From a virus, in IMG/VR virus record IMGVR_UViG_3300046170_000464, positions 16,499 to 80,498 of that record: 64,000 bases of DNA. One strand, given 5' to 3'. Below the pieces are notes generated by a model. The model did not search any database. It was not told the origin of the DNA and worked only from the letters and a program-made list of their open reading frames with translations. Position numbers and translations under genes: made by a program. Of the stretch, positions 34,284 to 41,405 are shown one piece after another. Position 1 is the stretch's first letter, and each line of letters begins with the position of its first letter.

Positions 34284-34871
34284 GTGCCGGAGTTTTTACT
34301 CCCCGATATAAAGCTTCCGGAAGTTAAAAAATTTCCGGAACCTGTAATAGATTATTTAGCACCAAAACCGCCTGATTATCCGACGGTCTTGGTGCCTTCT
34401 TATCGTCCTGGTAAAGCAGATAATTACCTGCCAAAAGTAACGCCAAAGGGTCCTGTTGAAGAACCTAAACCTGAAAAATCTGTTGCAGAAAAAATTGTTG
34501 AGGATGTCGTAGACGCTGTACAACCTTCCTTCGACGCATACTCTGGTCTAATAGATTCACTACGAGCAGATCTAGATAAATTCAAACTTGAAGTAGCTGA
34601 AAAAGAAGAAGCAGCTTCTCAAGTTGTTAATACTGTTAGTCTCCCTGGAAATTTAGAGATACCTATACCTAAACCTGAGATACTTGTCGCTGCTGGTACG
34701 ACGGCAACCATATCTGTGGCAGCAACGCTTACAGCCACTGCAGTTTTTAAAAAGTGCGTTAGTGCCCTAAAACCAATTGTTAAGCAAATATTTAATCGGG
34801 TTCAGCGGAAGTTAGGGAAGAAGCCCCCAACTTGGAGTAGGCAGCGATTGGCACAACGTCGTCGCAAATAG
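34284..34871 (+). CDS. Proline-rich protein with one membrane helix
   Basis: A 195-residue protein with a GTG start at 34284, adjacent to the previous stop. The first 70 residues are Pro/Lys-rich (LPDIKLPEVKKFPEPVIDYL). A coiled helix follows, then one hydrophobic helix (ILVAAGTTATISVAATLTAT), and a basic end (RVQRKLGKKPPTWSRQRLAQ). The spacer-plus-membrane design resembles envelope-spanning proteins. Its 3' end overlaps a convergent gene by 80 nt. Confidence 0.6.
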   Translation: MPEFLLPDIKLPEVKKFPEPVIDYLAPKPPDYPTVLVPSYRPGKADNYLPKVTPKGPVEEPKPEKSVAEKIVEDVVDAVQPSFDAYSGLIDSLRADLDKFKLEVAEKEEAASQVVNTVSLPGNLEIPIPKPEILVAAGTTATISVAATLTATAVFKKCVSALKPIVKQIFNRVQRKLGKKPPTWSRQRLAQRRRK

Positions 34872-35316
34872 CTGAGTAAGGCGATTCGGGCCGGATCATG
34901 TATCCCTTGTCGTACATATTTGTACACTCTCTCATTCTTGTGAGCAAGATATCTACTCTTGTTTTTTGTATTCTTTTACGACCTAGTTCTTTGCATATTT
35001 CTGTAATATTTCCGTCTAACGGGATGCTGATACTGATTTGAGCACCATAATTTTCACTGCGGGTGTACTGCGGGTGAAAGCCATTACCAAGATAAAAAGG
35101 TGAAAAAACCACAGTGCCGCTATTGCAGTAATGCCCAGCTCCGAATCCTTGTGTGCTGTAAGATCCTTGATTTATTTGCACCGCAGAATTTGTAACTGAC
35201 CCGGTGCTTGAAGCGATCGGGTTTGCAATAACAGAAGTTCCTTCATTCGTCTGAGCGTAAGCGGTGTTACAGCACAGAGTTACTGCGAGAACACACTTAA
35301 CGAAGTAGTTGTAGAT
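34792..35316 (-). CDS. Secreted Cys-containing protein, start codon unresolved
   Basis: The convincing protein begins with its own signal peptide (KCVLAVTLCCNTAYAQ) and continues ANPIASSTGSVTNSAVQINQ and GFGAGHYCNSGTVVFSPFY to the stop at 34792, about 170 residues. It resembles secreted proteins in cyanophages that share the SSGSVTNQAVQ-type segment. No ATG, GTG or TTG lies in frame near the signal peptide; the given upstream limit (ATC at 35316) is arbitrary. Translation may depend on coupling to the upstream gene, or a base may be wrong here. Confidence 0.55.
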   Translation of the reverse strand: MYNYFVKCVLAVTLCCNTAYAQTNEGTSVIANPIASSTGSVTNSAVQINQGSYSTQGFGAGHYCNSGTVVFSPFYLGNGFHPQYTRSENYGAQISISIPLDGNITEICKELGRKRIQKTRVDILLTRMRECTNMYDKGYMIRPESPYSAICDDVVPIAAYSKLGASSLTSAEPD

Positions 35317-35642
35317 TCTGTTTCTATCGTCCGTGTGATGTCTTGAGTTTCTGTGACAGCGTTGGCTGCTCTGGTTACTATCTCTAACTGCCAATTTTCT
35401 GCTCCGGTATTCATTGAGTAAGTAGTGCCCGTAGCTCCAATTGCTGCACTCGGAGTGGCGTTGTGTCCCGTGTAACTGGAGTATGCTCCTCCAAACTTTT
35501 CGATTTCGATTGTTTCTGTGATTGTTTGTTCCGTGGTTGTGGTGCTGTTCATTGAGCCTTGAGTAAAGGCTGGTGCAGTGTTCGCGAATGCTCCAACTGG
35601 ACTGAAAAGACTCAGTAAAACTAGCCATGTGAGTTTGGTCAT
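35280..35642 (-). CDS. Secreted Thr-rich protein
   Basis: A 120-residue protein with a clear signal peptide (MTKLTWLVLLSLFSPVGAFA). The mature part is Thr/Ser/Glu-rich with alternating pattern (STTTTEQTITETIEIEKFGG; TQDITRTIETESTTTSLSVF). The start overlaps the membrane gene by 4 nt. The end overlaps the signal peptide region of the next secreted protein. Probably an envelope protein; function unknown. Confidence 0.65.
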   Translation of the reverse strand: MTKLTWLVLLSLFSPVGAFANTAPAFTQGSMNSTTTTEQTITETIEIEKFGGAYSSYTGHNATPSAAIGATGTTYSMNTGAENWQLEIVTRAANAVTETQDITRTIETESTTTSLSVFSQ

Positions 35643-35899
35643 GGTTTACTTTTTGTAATATTATCCTCTTCTATCTTAGGTTTTTTTTGTTTTCCGTTGG
35701 TATCAACTGCACGTGAAATTCCATAACCAGCTAAAGATCCACTGAAAATGGAGGCTATAAAAGTAGGATCCATTTTTTGAAAGTAGCCCATGTACGAGAG
35801 TGTTAGCAATGCAGCACTCCACGCAAGAACTGATACTTTTACGACTTCACCAAGTAATTCGAACGATCGTTTGCTACTTTGGCTTTCTTCTTCAGCCAT
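35639..35899 (-). CDS. Two-helix membrane protein, holin candidate
   Basis: An 86-residue protein. Two hydrophobic helices (KVSVLAWSAALLTLSYMGYF and TFIASIFSGSLAGYGIS) are flanked by a charged N terminus and a basic tail (GKQKKPKIEEDNITKSKP). It has holin size and topology and is first in a three-gene unit with two secreted proteins, a layout compatible with a lysis cassette. No sequence family is recognised. Confidence 0.6.
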   Translation of the reverse strand: MAEEESQSSKRSFELLGEVVKVSVLAWSAALLTLSYMGYFQKMDPTFIASIFSGSLAGYGISRAVDTNGKQKKPKIEEDNITKSKP

Positions 35900-36037
35900 G
35901 GCGTAGAAATTTACGTGTCGTACCTTAAGATACTGCCTTGATGATTACTTTTAAATGAGAAAATACGATTTGACTGTATTAGCTAAAATTAAAGGACGGG
36001 ATCATCTCCTTTCTCAATTCGTTTGTGAAATTATCTA

Positions 36038-36259
36038 ATGGCTGAGACTGCGAAGAAAAAACATCCTGAAAAATGGGCTAGAGCCAAGGCTAAAGCTCGT
36101 AAAAAAATGGGCGGACACTCTGCTCGAGCTATGCAGTTGGCTACCAAATACTACAAAGACGCGGGCGGAGAGTACGAAGGTAAAAAATCTAAGAAAAACA
36201 AACTCTCTAAATGGTCTAAAGAGGATTGGCAGACCAAAGAAGAGTATGAAAAAAAGTGA
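36038..36259 (+). CDS. DUF5872-like lysine-rich protein
   Basis: A 73-residue protein. KKKHPEKWARAKAKARKKMG, then GHSARAMQLATKYYKDAGGE and LSKWSKEDWQTKEEYEKK follow the conserved small basic phage proteins of the DUF5872 type. Probably a DNA-condensing or head-associated factor; this is inference from charge and context. It overlaps the next gene by 14 nt. Confidence 0.75.
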   Translation: MAETAKKKHPEKWARAKAKARKKMGGHSARAMQLATKYYKDAGGEYEGKKSKKNKLSKWSKEDWQTKEEYEKK

Positions 36260-36452
36260 TTTTGGAGAAGAAGCTTACGTAACTTGCATTTTTGACGAAC
36301 GCTCTGTACGTGCGTTAAATGACGCTGTTATTTTCACTTTGAATAATTGGGCTGGTCAAGGAGATATTGACCAAGAAAAAATAATAGATTTGAGATACTT
36401 CCTACAAGGAGCTATATTTGAGTTTGAGTATGGAAGAGGCAGTGGCGGATAG
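36246..36452 (+). CDS. Hypothetical small acidic protein
   Basis: A 68-residue protein, ATG 36246 inside the end of the lysine-rich gene. Acidic and helical (DERSVRALNDAVIFTLNNWA; QGAIFEFEYGRGSGG at the end). Overlapping starts and stops with both neighbours point to translational coupling. No family recognised. Confidence 0.6.
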   Translation: MKKSDFGEEAYVTCIFDERSVRALNDAVIFTLNNWAGQGDIDQEKIIDLRYFLQGAIFEFEYGRGSGG

Positions 36453-36657
36453 AGCTCGGGAAAAAGGGAGGACAGAACGCTATCTGCCAAAAGCAGCGTG
36501 GGCGTCTATGTCAAAGGAAGAGCGTCGTGCTACCGACGAAAAGAAAAAGCGTGCCACAAAGGGAAAGCCTGTCAATACGCATGTAGCTAACACTGAGACA
36601 GCAAAAAGAGCTGGTAAAAAAGCTCGTTCTTACAAAGCATCTAAGAAAAATGGCTAA
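36430..36657 (+). CDS. DUF5872-like basic protein
   Basis: A 75-residue protein from ATG 36430. ERYLPKAAWASMSKEERRAT followed by KKKRATKGKPVNTHVANTET is a second pattern seen in small DUF5872-type phage proteins. It overlaps the previous gene by 23 nt and the next by 8 nt. Confidence 0.7.
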   Translation: MEEAVADRAREKGRTERYLPKAAWASMSKEERRATDEKKKRATKGKPVNTHVANTETAKRAGKKARSYKASKKNG

Positions 36658-36781
36658 ACAGGGAACTTGTTGGGACGGCTACGTTCAAGAAGGTATGAAG
36701 AAAAAAGGGAATCGTATGGTTCCTAATTGCGTTCGGGCGAAGAAGAAGTCTCGGGCTCATCTTCGCAAAAAGAGTAAGTAG
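36650..36781 (+). CDS. Small conserved basic phage protein (CWDGY...MVPNCV)
   Basis: A 43-residue frame, ATG 36650 to TAG 36781. CWDGYVQEGMKKKG and RMVPNCV are a pattern I recognise from many phage structural clusters, followed by a basic end. Two cysteines could bind metal. It is coupled to the upstream gene by an 8-nt overlap. Its 3' end lies under the end of a convergent minus-strand gene (59 nt). Confidence 0.7.
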   Translation: MAKQGTCWDGYVQEGMKKKGNRMVPNCVRAKKKSRAHLRKKSK

Positions 36782-37076
36782 ATCCCATAGCTGGGCCTAG
36801 CGGAGTATTCTCTCTATCTTCGTCAAAATTGAATTCGTAGTAAAGAGGCTCCAAATCTTTTGCTTCTGTAGTTGTCCAGTACTCATGTAGTTGCTCTGTT
36901 TGTATATTTAGACTTTTTAACGTCATTTGAGCCTTATATTCAATCCAGTCTTCGAAGCAGTGATGACGAATTTTTAAAATCCAGGGGTTAAAGCTAAGTT
37001 TTTTGTTCAGAAAACACAAAAAGTCTGTGGCTTGGTAAGCCATAGCGTTAATTTTGCTGTACTTGATGGGTTTCAT
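36723..37076 (-). CDS. Hypothetical protein
   Basis: A 117-residue protein on the minus strand among plus-strand genes. It contains FLNKKLSFNPWILKIRHHCF, EQLHEYWTTTEAKDLEPLYY and an acidic C terminus. The composition is protein-like. It overlaps the small conserved gene tail-to-tail. No family recognised. Confidence 0.55.
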   Translation of the reverse strand: MKPIKYSKINAMAYQATDFLCFLNKKLSFNPWILKIRHHCFEDWIEYKAQMTLKSLNIQTEQLHEYWTTTEAKDLEPLYYEFNFDEDRENTPLGPAMGSTYSFCEDEPETSSSPERN

Positions 37077-37142
37077 TTGATAAAAAATCTAAGTCCGTAT
37101 TATTAATACTAAAATAAAAGATATAAACGCAAACTAGATCAC

Positions 37143-37544
37143 ATGGCTCAGGTCACCTTTAATCGTGAACTTGGGGCTGCCCCAGTCGGGATTACTCGTT
37201 TTAGTCAGTATCGTTCTGAAGACGGTGGCAACGTCGTTGTCAACTTCACCACAGAAGATACTTCTGAAGGAACCTTTAAACGTGCTGATAAGTACGGTGT
37301 TACCTCTAGTGCCACTGGAACAGGTACTGTGACACTTCAAGCAGGGTCGATGTCTGTAAAGCGTGTTTTCATTATGGATGGAACTGACGGTTCGATCTTG
37401 GGTGAGGTCGCTCCTCCTAAAACTTCAAACCGTCTTGATGTCTCGTTCACTTTCTCTGTGGGAGCATCGGTTGAGAACTATCTGTACGTTGAAAAAACTG
37501 ATCGTTCTCCCTGTGTTTACCGCGTCACTTACACTGCTGCTTAA
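37143..37544 (+). CDS. Beta-rich virion protein
   Basis: A 133-residue protein. Regular strands (GGNVVVNFTTEDTSEGTFKR; TGTVTLQAGSMSVKRVFIM; LDVSFTFSVGASVENYLYVE) with Gly/Ser turns, and codon choice closer to the capsid genes, suggest an abundant structural protein such as a decoration protein. No family recognised. Confidence 0.65.
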   Translation: MAQVTFNRELGAAPVGITRFSQYRSEDGGNVVVNFTTEDTSEGTFKRADKYGVTSSATGTGTVTLQAGSMSVKRVFIMDGTDGSILGEVAPPKTSNRLDVSFTFSVGASVENYLYVEKTDRSPCVYRVTYTAA

Positions 37545-37561
37545 ACCCAAACAGTAAAAAA

Positions 37562-37717
37562 ATGACTTCCCCACAAGATTGGGAGTGCTCTATCGCTGAA
37601 AAAGTCTTAGAAACTATGGAAGAAGGGGGTAAAACCTCTTCTTCCTACTATGTTTCTTTACAAGAGCAACTGAAGCTGTGTGAGAAAAAAAATCAACAGC
37701 TTAGTCCTGAATCCTGA
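37562..37717 (+). CDS. Small acidic helical protein
   Basis: A 51-residue frame, ATG 37562 to TGA 37717 (SPQDWECSIAEKVLETMEEG; YYVSLQEQLKLCEKKNQQLS). Helical with two cysteines. It overlaps the membrane gene that follows by 38 nt. Unknown function. Confidence 0.5.
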   Translation: MTSPQDWECSIAEKVLETMEEGGKTSSSYYVSLQEQLKLCEKKNQQLSPES

Positions 37718-37874
37718 TGGGTTTCTGTACGTATTAGCTGCTCTCCTTACGCAGTCAAGCTCACTGTCTTGGAAGCAGTTTTCTAGTCTTTACAACTCAA
37801 CTTTAAGAGCTGCTCTGGTGGTGTTGTTATTTCACTTTGTCTTAGGCAAAATAAATCAAAGACACCAACGCTAG
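37680..37874 (+). CDS. Small membrane protein
   Basis: A 64-residue protein with a GTG start at 37680. One hydrophobic segment near the middle (FLYVLAALLTQSS) and a second at the C-terminal third (AALVVLLFHFVLG) are followed by a basic end. It immediately precedes the C39-like peptidase, so it might be a holin partner. Start choice is uncertain because of the overlap. Confidence 0.45.
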   Translation: MRKKINSLVLNPDGFLYVLAALLTQSSSLSWKQFSSLYNSTLRAALVVLLFHFVLGKINQRHQR

Positions 37875-37881
37875 AACCAGG

Positions 37882-38685
37882 GTGACTACTGATAAGCACC
37901 CTCTTCTGAGTCAATCTCTTTATGCCAAGCATGATACTTGGTTGACTACTTCTGCTCAAGATCCTGATGAGCTAGATCCGACTGAAAAGCTTTTTGTTCA
38001 GCGAGGTAGTGCTTGGGAGTGGGTTCAGATAGTTATTTCAGCTGGTACTCCTTTCAAAGAGGTGCGGCTCAAAGCGCAGCCCGAAACCTCCTGGTATTTC
38101 TATCAACCGCATTGGAAAATAATAAATGATCTAGACAAAGAATTTTTATACAAACCTAAGAAACATGTACAACTAAATACTCCCTATATAAAACAGTTAG
38201 GCCCTAATGACACAAACTGTTTTAGTGCATCTTGTGCCATGTTGTTAATGTCTCTCAAAGACATCGGCCCAGAAGAAGCTAAAGATTATATGGACGCGGT
38301 TTGTGAAAACGGAGAAAGTTCTGAAGCTTGGGTGCAGGTCAAAACGTTAGAACAATACGGTTTGCACGCAGAGTTTCGACAAGACGGGGACTGGAATGCC
38401 ATAGAACAGCTTTTAAGAGATGAAATTCCAGTTCCTTTAGGTATTTTGCATGCAGGACCTGTTGACAACCCAGGCGGAACTGGTCATTGGGTTTGCGCTG
38501 TGGGCATAACTGAAGACCAGAAAAACATAATCGTACATAACTCTTTAGGTGACTTGGATCTAGATGAGGGTGTTTATGAGTCTGATCATGGAGCGCATGT
38601 TAAATATGAGAAAACAAAGTTAGCTCCTCGCTGGATGGTGGAGAAGGGCTACAGTTCTGGGTGGTACATCAAAGCAAAACCATGA
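37882..38685 (+). CDS. C39-like cysteine peptidase
   Basis: A 267-residue protein with a GTG start at 37882. Residues 1-90 form an SH3-like beta domain. The peptidase core has NDTNCFSASCAML (catalytic Cys about 113), then GTGHWVCAVGIT (His about residue 202) and IIVHNSLGDLDL. These are the papain-like C39_2 blocks. It may cleave peptide bonds in the cell wall or process a phage protein. It follows a small membrane protein, consistent with a lysis role. Confidence 0.78.
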   Translation: MTTDKHPLLSQSLYAKHDTWLTTSAQDPDELDPTEKLFVQRGSAWEWVQIVISAGTPFKEVRLKAQPETSWYFYQPHWKIINDLDKEFLYKPKKHVQLNTPYIKQLGPNDTNCFSASCAMLLMSLKDIGPEEAKDYMDAVCENGESSEAWVQVKTLEQYGLHAEFRQDGDWNAIEQLLRDEIPVPLGILHAGPVDNPGGTGHWVCAVGITEDQKNIIVHNSLGDLDLDEGVYESDHGAHVKYEKTKLAPRWMVEKGYSSGWYIKAKP

Positions 38686-38894
38686 CTTCGTATAACCAGA
38701 TCTTTGAGACCTGGAGCAACGAGCAAGAAAATCGAAAAGCTCTGTTTATGGACTTTTTGTATCAGCGTTCTGGTCGGTCCAACAGCTTATATACCGGTTT
38801 GTGGGACGAGTGGTGCAGAGAGTCAGGTGAATCTGCTAGGGAAGATCATTTCACTGCTGTTCATACAGGTGATTGTAAAATTAAAACAACCTAA
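38682..38894 (+). CDS. Hypothetical protein
   Basis: A 70-residue protein from ATG 38682, overlapping the peptidase stop by 4 nt (ATGA), which fixes the start. It reads MTSYNQIFETWSNEQENRKA and LWDEWCRESGESAREDHFT. Hydrophilic, helical, no family recognised. Confidence 0.6.
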   Translation: MTSYNQIFETWSNEQENRKALFMDFLYQRSGRSNSLYTGLWDEWCRESGESAREDHFTAVHTGDCKIKTT

Positions 38895-38905
38895 GATTAT
38901 TTAAT

Positions 38906-39142
38906 ATGGCGCAGCGCGATTATGAAAAAGAATATCGTGATTACCACGGTTCAAAACGTCAAAAGAAACGTCGTGCTGCGCGTAACAAGGCTCGTCGACA
39001 TATGGAAAAGAGTGGAAGAGTATCTAAGGGAGACGGAAGAGAAGTCGATCACAAAGATTTCAACCCGGAAAATAACAACTCTTCGAATATTCGGGTAGTT
39101 AAAGAGAAAACTAATCGCGAGAAACAGCCCAAACGAAGCTAA
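38906..39142 (+). CDS. HNH-like small basic protein
   Basis: A 78-residue protein. After a basic N terminus (GSKRQKKRRAARNKARRHME), GREVDHKDFNPENNNSSNIR then VVKEKTNREK is the core of a minimal HNH fold (D-H, N, N-x-R), as in small phage proteins. No zinc cysteines are present. Probably a nucleic-acid-binding or nicking protein. Confidence 0.7.
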   Translation: MAQRDYEKEYRDYHGSKRQKKRRAARNKARRHMEKSGRVSKGDGREVDHKDFNPENNNSSNIRVVKEKTNREKQPKRS

Positions 39143-39151
39143 ACTAAACCT

Positions 39152-39673
39152 ATGGAAAAACAAAACTTCCTTCAGCGACCTGGTGGACTAGGTCCGACCG
39201 GTGCCTTGAAACCTCTTGGTATGTCTGCGGCTCAGCCTGCTTCATACATGAACGACGCAATCAGTATGACGTCGCGTCGTCAAGCGTATACCGACGATGT
39301 AAATAGGGTATTTGCCCAGTACAACATCGATCACGGAACTTACATGAGGGCTCCTGTTAACCCTCTTCCCTACGCTGATGGGAACATTACTAAGTCTGCT
39401 GAGGTGACCGGGCCTGCTGGTTACAACCATCAAGAGATGCCTTTACCTGAGCGTCCGATGGATATGTCTGCGGGACAGTATGTTCACGAGACGGTTAATC
39501 AGGCTGACCCAGCTATGCGAGCCAATGTACAGGCTTTGACTTTGCTTCCTCAGCAAAACTTCCTAAATAATCGTGACTTACAACCACTGACTATGCAAAA
39601 CGATTATCGCCGTCGCGATGATCTCTTGCTTCAAGAACAAGTTTTAGGAGGATCTACTAGTGCACCGAAGTGA
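39152..39673 (+). CDS. Hypothetical protein
   Basis: A 173-residue protein. Pro/Gly/Met-rich with little predicted structure (RPGGLGPTGALKPLGMSAAQ; NHQEMPLPERPMDMSAGQYV). Its 3' end contains the ribosome site of the next small gene. Possibly a virion protein from composition. Confidence 0.6.
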   Translation: MEKQNFLQRPGGLGPTGALKPLGMSAAQPASYMNDAISMTSRRQAYTDDVNRVFAQYNIDHGTYMRAPVNPLPYADGNITKSAEVTGPAGYNHQEMPLPERPMDMSAGQYVHETVNQADPAMRANVQALTLLPQQNFLNNRDLQPLTMQNDYRRRDDLLLQEQVLGGSTSAPK

Positions 39674-39803
39674 CCGGACAAGACCTACCCGTATGGCGGG
39701 TATGGCATTAGGTATGGGTCCAGCTGATATGGTGCGTGCAGTAAGTAATCCGTCTGAGATTACTGCACGTCTCCGTTACCAAGAGACTTTTCCGAGAAGC
39801 TGA
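39660..39803 (+). CDS. Small protein with strong ribosome binding site
   Basis: A 47-residue frame from GTG 39660 to TGA 39803. The start is supported by AGGAGG at 39646-39651, 8 nt upstream and inside the end of the preceding gene. The sequence has Met/Gly/Ala-rich MAGMALGMGPADMVRAV and an Arg-rich end. Function unknown. Confidence 0.6.
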   Translation: MHRSDRTRPTRMAGMALGMGPADMVRAVSNPSEITARLRYQETFPRS

Positions 39804-39832
39804 CCTATTGTTACCCGAGATAATCCTTGGGT

Positions 39833-40552
39833 ATGCACACGGTAAAGCTTGACTGGATAACCCCTGATGCAGAAAGGGTTATCGCTCGTCATGCGCGTGT
39901 CTCGACGGCAGATCCAGATAGAGAAGAATATGCTCGACTTCTGTCTTATTGCATCAAGCATGGGCATTGGTCGATTCTTGAGCAGGCGAATATAAGTTTT
40001 GAGATTATTACTTCTAGGGCAATTAGCGCACAGCTCATTCGCCACAAAAGCCTGTGTTTTCAAGAGCTTTCTCAGCGTTACTCGAACCCGTTTACCGTGA
40101 TGTCCGACGACATTCACGATCACCCAAAAGAGTTTCATATTAGAAAACAGGCGGAGAAAAACCGGCAATCCAGTGTGGAGGAGGTAGATCTCGATCTAAT
40201 GACTAATTTTCGAGAACGAATTCATCGAGTCGATGCAGAGTTGCGTTCTCTCTATGAAGACATGCTTGATTCCGGCGTGGCTCGTGAGTGCGCAAGAAAT
40301 ATTTTGCCTTTGTACACTCCCACCAGACTTCATGCAAATGGAACAGTTCGCTCTTGGGTGCATTACGTAGGTCTACGTGCCAAGGAAGATACTCAACTTG
40401 AGCATCGTTTGATTGCTCGTCAGGTTGCTCTAATCTTCGGAACCCAGCTACCGGTCGTCACGAAAGCTTTGGTAGCTACCGAGGATCAATCACTAGACGG
40501 TTGGAGATTTATGTCAGGCTGGTCTTCTGAACTCTCTTCTTCTTCCCAGTAA
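39833..40552 (+). CDS. thyX: Flavin-dependent thymidylate synthase ThyX
   Basis: A 239-residue protein from ATG 39833 (a TTG at 39827 would add two residues). The ThyX signature is present as IRHKSLCFQELSQRYS, reading R-H-K-x7-S instead of the usual R-H-R. Other family blocks are FEIITSRAISAQLIRH and LYTPTRLHANGTVRSWVHYV. The enzyme makes dTMP from dUMP with FAD and methylene-tetrahydrofolate and supplies nucleotides for replication. The 3' end overlaps a minus-strand gene by 67 nt. Confidence 0.93.
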   Translation: MHTVKLDWITPDAERVIARHARVSTADPDREEYARLLSYCIKHGHWSILEQANISFEIITSRAISAQLIRHKSLCFQELSQRYSNPFTVMSDDIHDHPKEFHIRKQAEKNRQSSVEEVDLDLMTNFRERIHRVDAELRSLYEDMLDSGVARECARNILPLYTPTRLHANGTVRSWVHYVGLRAKEDTQLEHRLIARQVALIFGTQLPVVTKALVATEDQSLDGWRFMSGWSSELSSSSQ

Positions 40553-40668
40553 CCAATAAAAGTTTCTTCTTCGATGAAACCCTTAAGGTTGGCGAGAGCT
40601 TGATCCAGTAGCTCTTGATCTTCTTCGCTAAGTTTTTCAGCTTTGTCGTCGAGTTCTTTTTCAGACAT
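40486..40668 (-). CDS. Small acidic protein
   Basis: From ATG 40668 this is 60 residues (MSEKELDDKAEKLSEEDQEL), very acidic and helical, ending in a Glu/Ser-rich tail. The start overlaps the upstream stop by 8 nt. Its end overlaps thyX on the other strand. Unknown function; acidic small proteins sometimes mimic DNA. Confidence 0.55.
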   Translation of the reverse strand: MSEKELDDKAEKLSEEDQELLDQALANLKGFIEEETFIGYWEEEESSEDQPDINLQPSSD

Positions 40669-40849
40669 CTTCTCGGTTGCGTAGAAAAGCTCGTCGGGCT
40701 TCCTCACGAACTTTATCAAGTAAGTGAGGAAATTTCTCTTCAGCTAAATGCGCACTTGACACGTAAGTAGCTACCTCAATTCCGTCTTCTTTTACGGAAA
40801 CTCTGTACATAGAGTCCTTTGTGACTACTTCTATGTTTTTCTCAATCAC
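40661..40849 (-). CDS. Hypothetical small protein
   Basis: A 62-residue protein (MIEKNIEVVTKDSMYRVSVK; FPHLLDKVREEARRAFLRNR). Two strands then a basic helix. It overlaps the upstream gene's stop by 8 nt and the downstream start by 8 nt, so it belongs to a tightly packed operon. Confidence 0.6.
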   Translation of the reverse strand: MIEKNIEVVTKDSMYRVSVKEDGIEVATYVSSAHLAEEKFPHLLDKVREEARRAFLRNREDV

Positions 40850-41405
40850 TTGGTTCTTTCCAGGGATTTTCCATTGGAGGGTTAGCAGCTTGGCGAACAG
40901 CTGCAGCCTGGGCTAGCTGAGCAGTCCTGAGTGCTTGTCGATGTTGCTCAAGTTGCTGGTTAAGTGACGCAGTTTGTTGAGAAGCCCAGTTCTGCGCGTT
41001 GGCTGAAAGTTCGTCCAGTGCGTTTGCACTGTGGGGGAAATTAAATACAGCACCTACTCCCTCATTGTTATTAATTTTAGTTGCCCCCGTGGTTTCGGCG
41101 AGCGCAGATAAAAATCCGTAAGCTTGATCCACACCGACGTTGGCTACGAAAGAGAGTTCGACAGGGTCTACTAAACCGCGACTGCGTTCGTAAAGCGCAC
41201 TGAACGCACCACTAACTCGGTGAGCAGTGTCAGAACCTTCACGCTCTTGTCTGACTTTTTTATCAGAAATTGAGATACCGGCAAGAGTACCTCCGATAAA
41301 CGCCAAAGGTGCTCCTACAAATTCGGGACTGGTGATTGCTGTTGTGACTGCAGCAACGCCTCCGATGAAGATGGTCAGTGGAAAGGATTTAAGTTGCAGC
41401 ATCAT
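40842..41405 (-). CDS. Protein with N-terminal membrane region and helical tail
   Basis: From ATG 41405 this is 187 residues (MMLQLKSFPLTIFIGGVAAV). Two hydrophobic segments (TIFIGGVAAVTTAI and GAPLAFIGGTLAGISI) are followed by a soluble domain. The tail is Gln/Ala-rich (QQTASLNQQLEQHRQALRTA) with a proline-rich end. It overlaps the primase-helicase stop by 17 nt. A membrane-anchored replication or lysis factor is possible; no family recognised. Confidence 0.6.
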   Translation of the reverse strand: MMLQLKSFPLTIFIGGVAAVTTAITSPEFVGAPLAFIGGTLAGISISDKKVRQEREGSDTAHRVSGAFSALYERSRGLVDPVELSFVANVGVDQAYGFLSALAETTGATKINNNEGVGAVFNFPHSANALDELSANAQNWASQQTASLNQQLEQHRQALRTAQLAQAAAVRQAANPPMENPWKEPSD

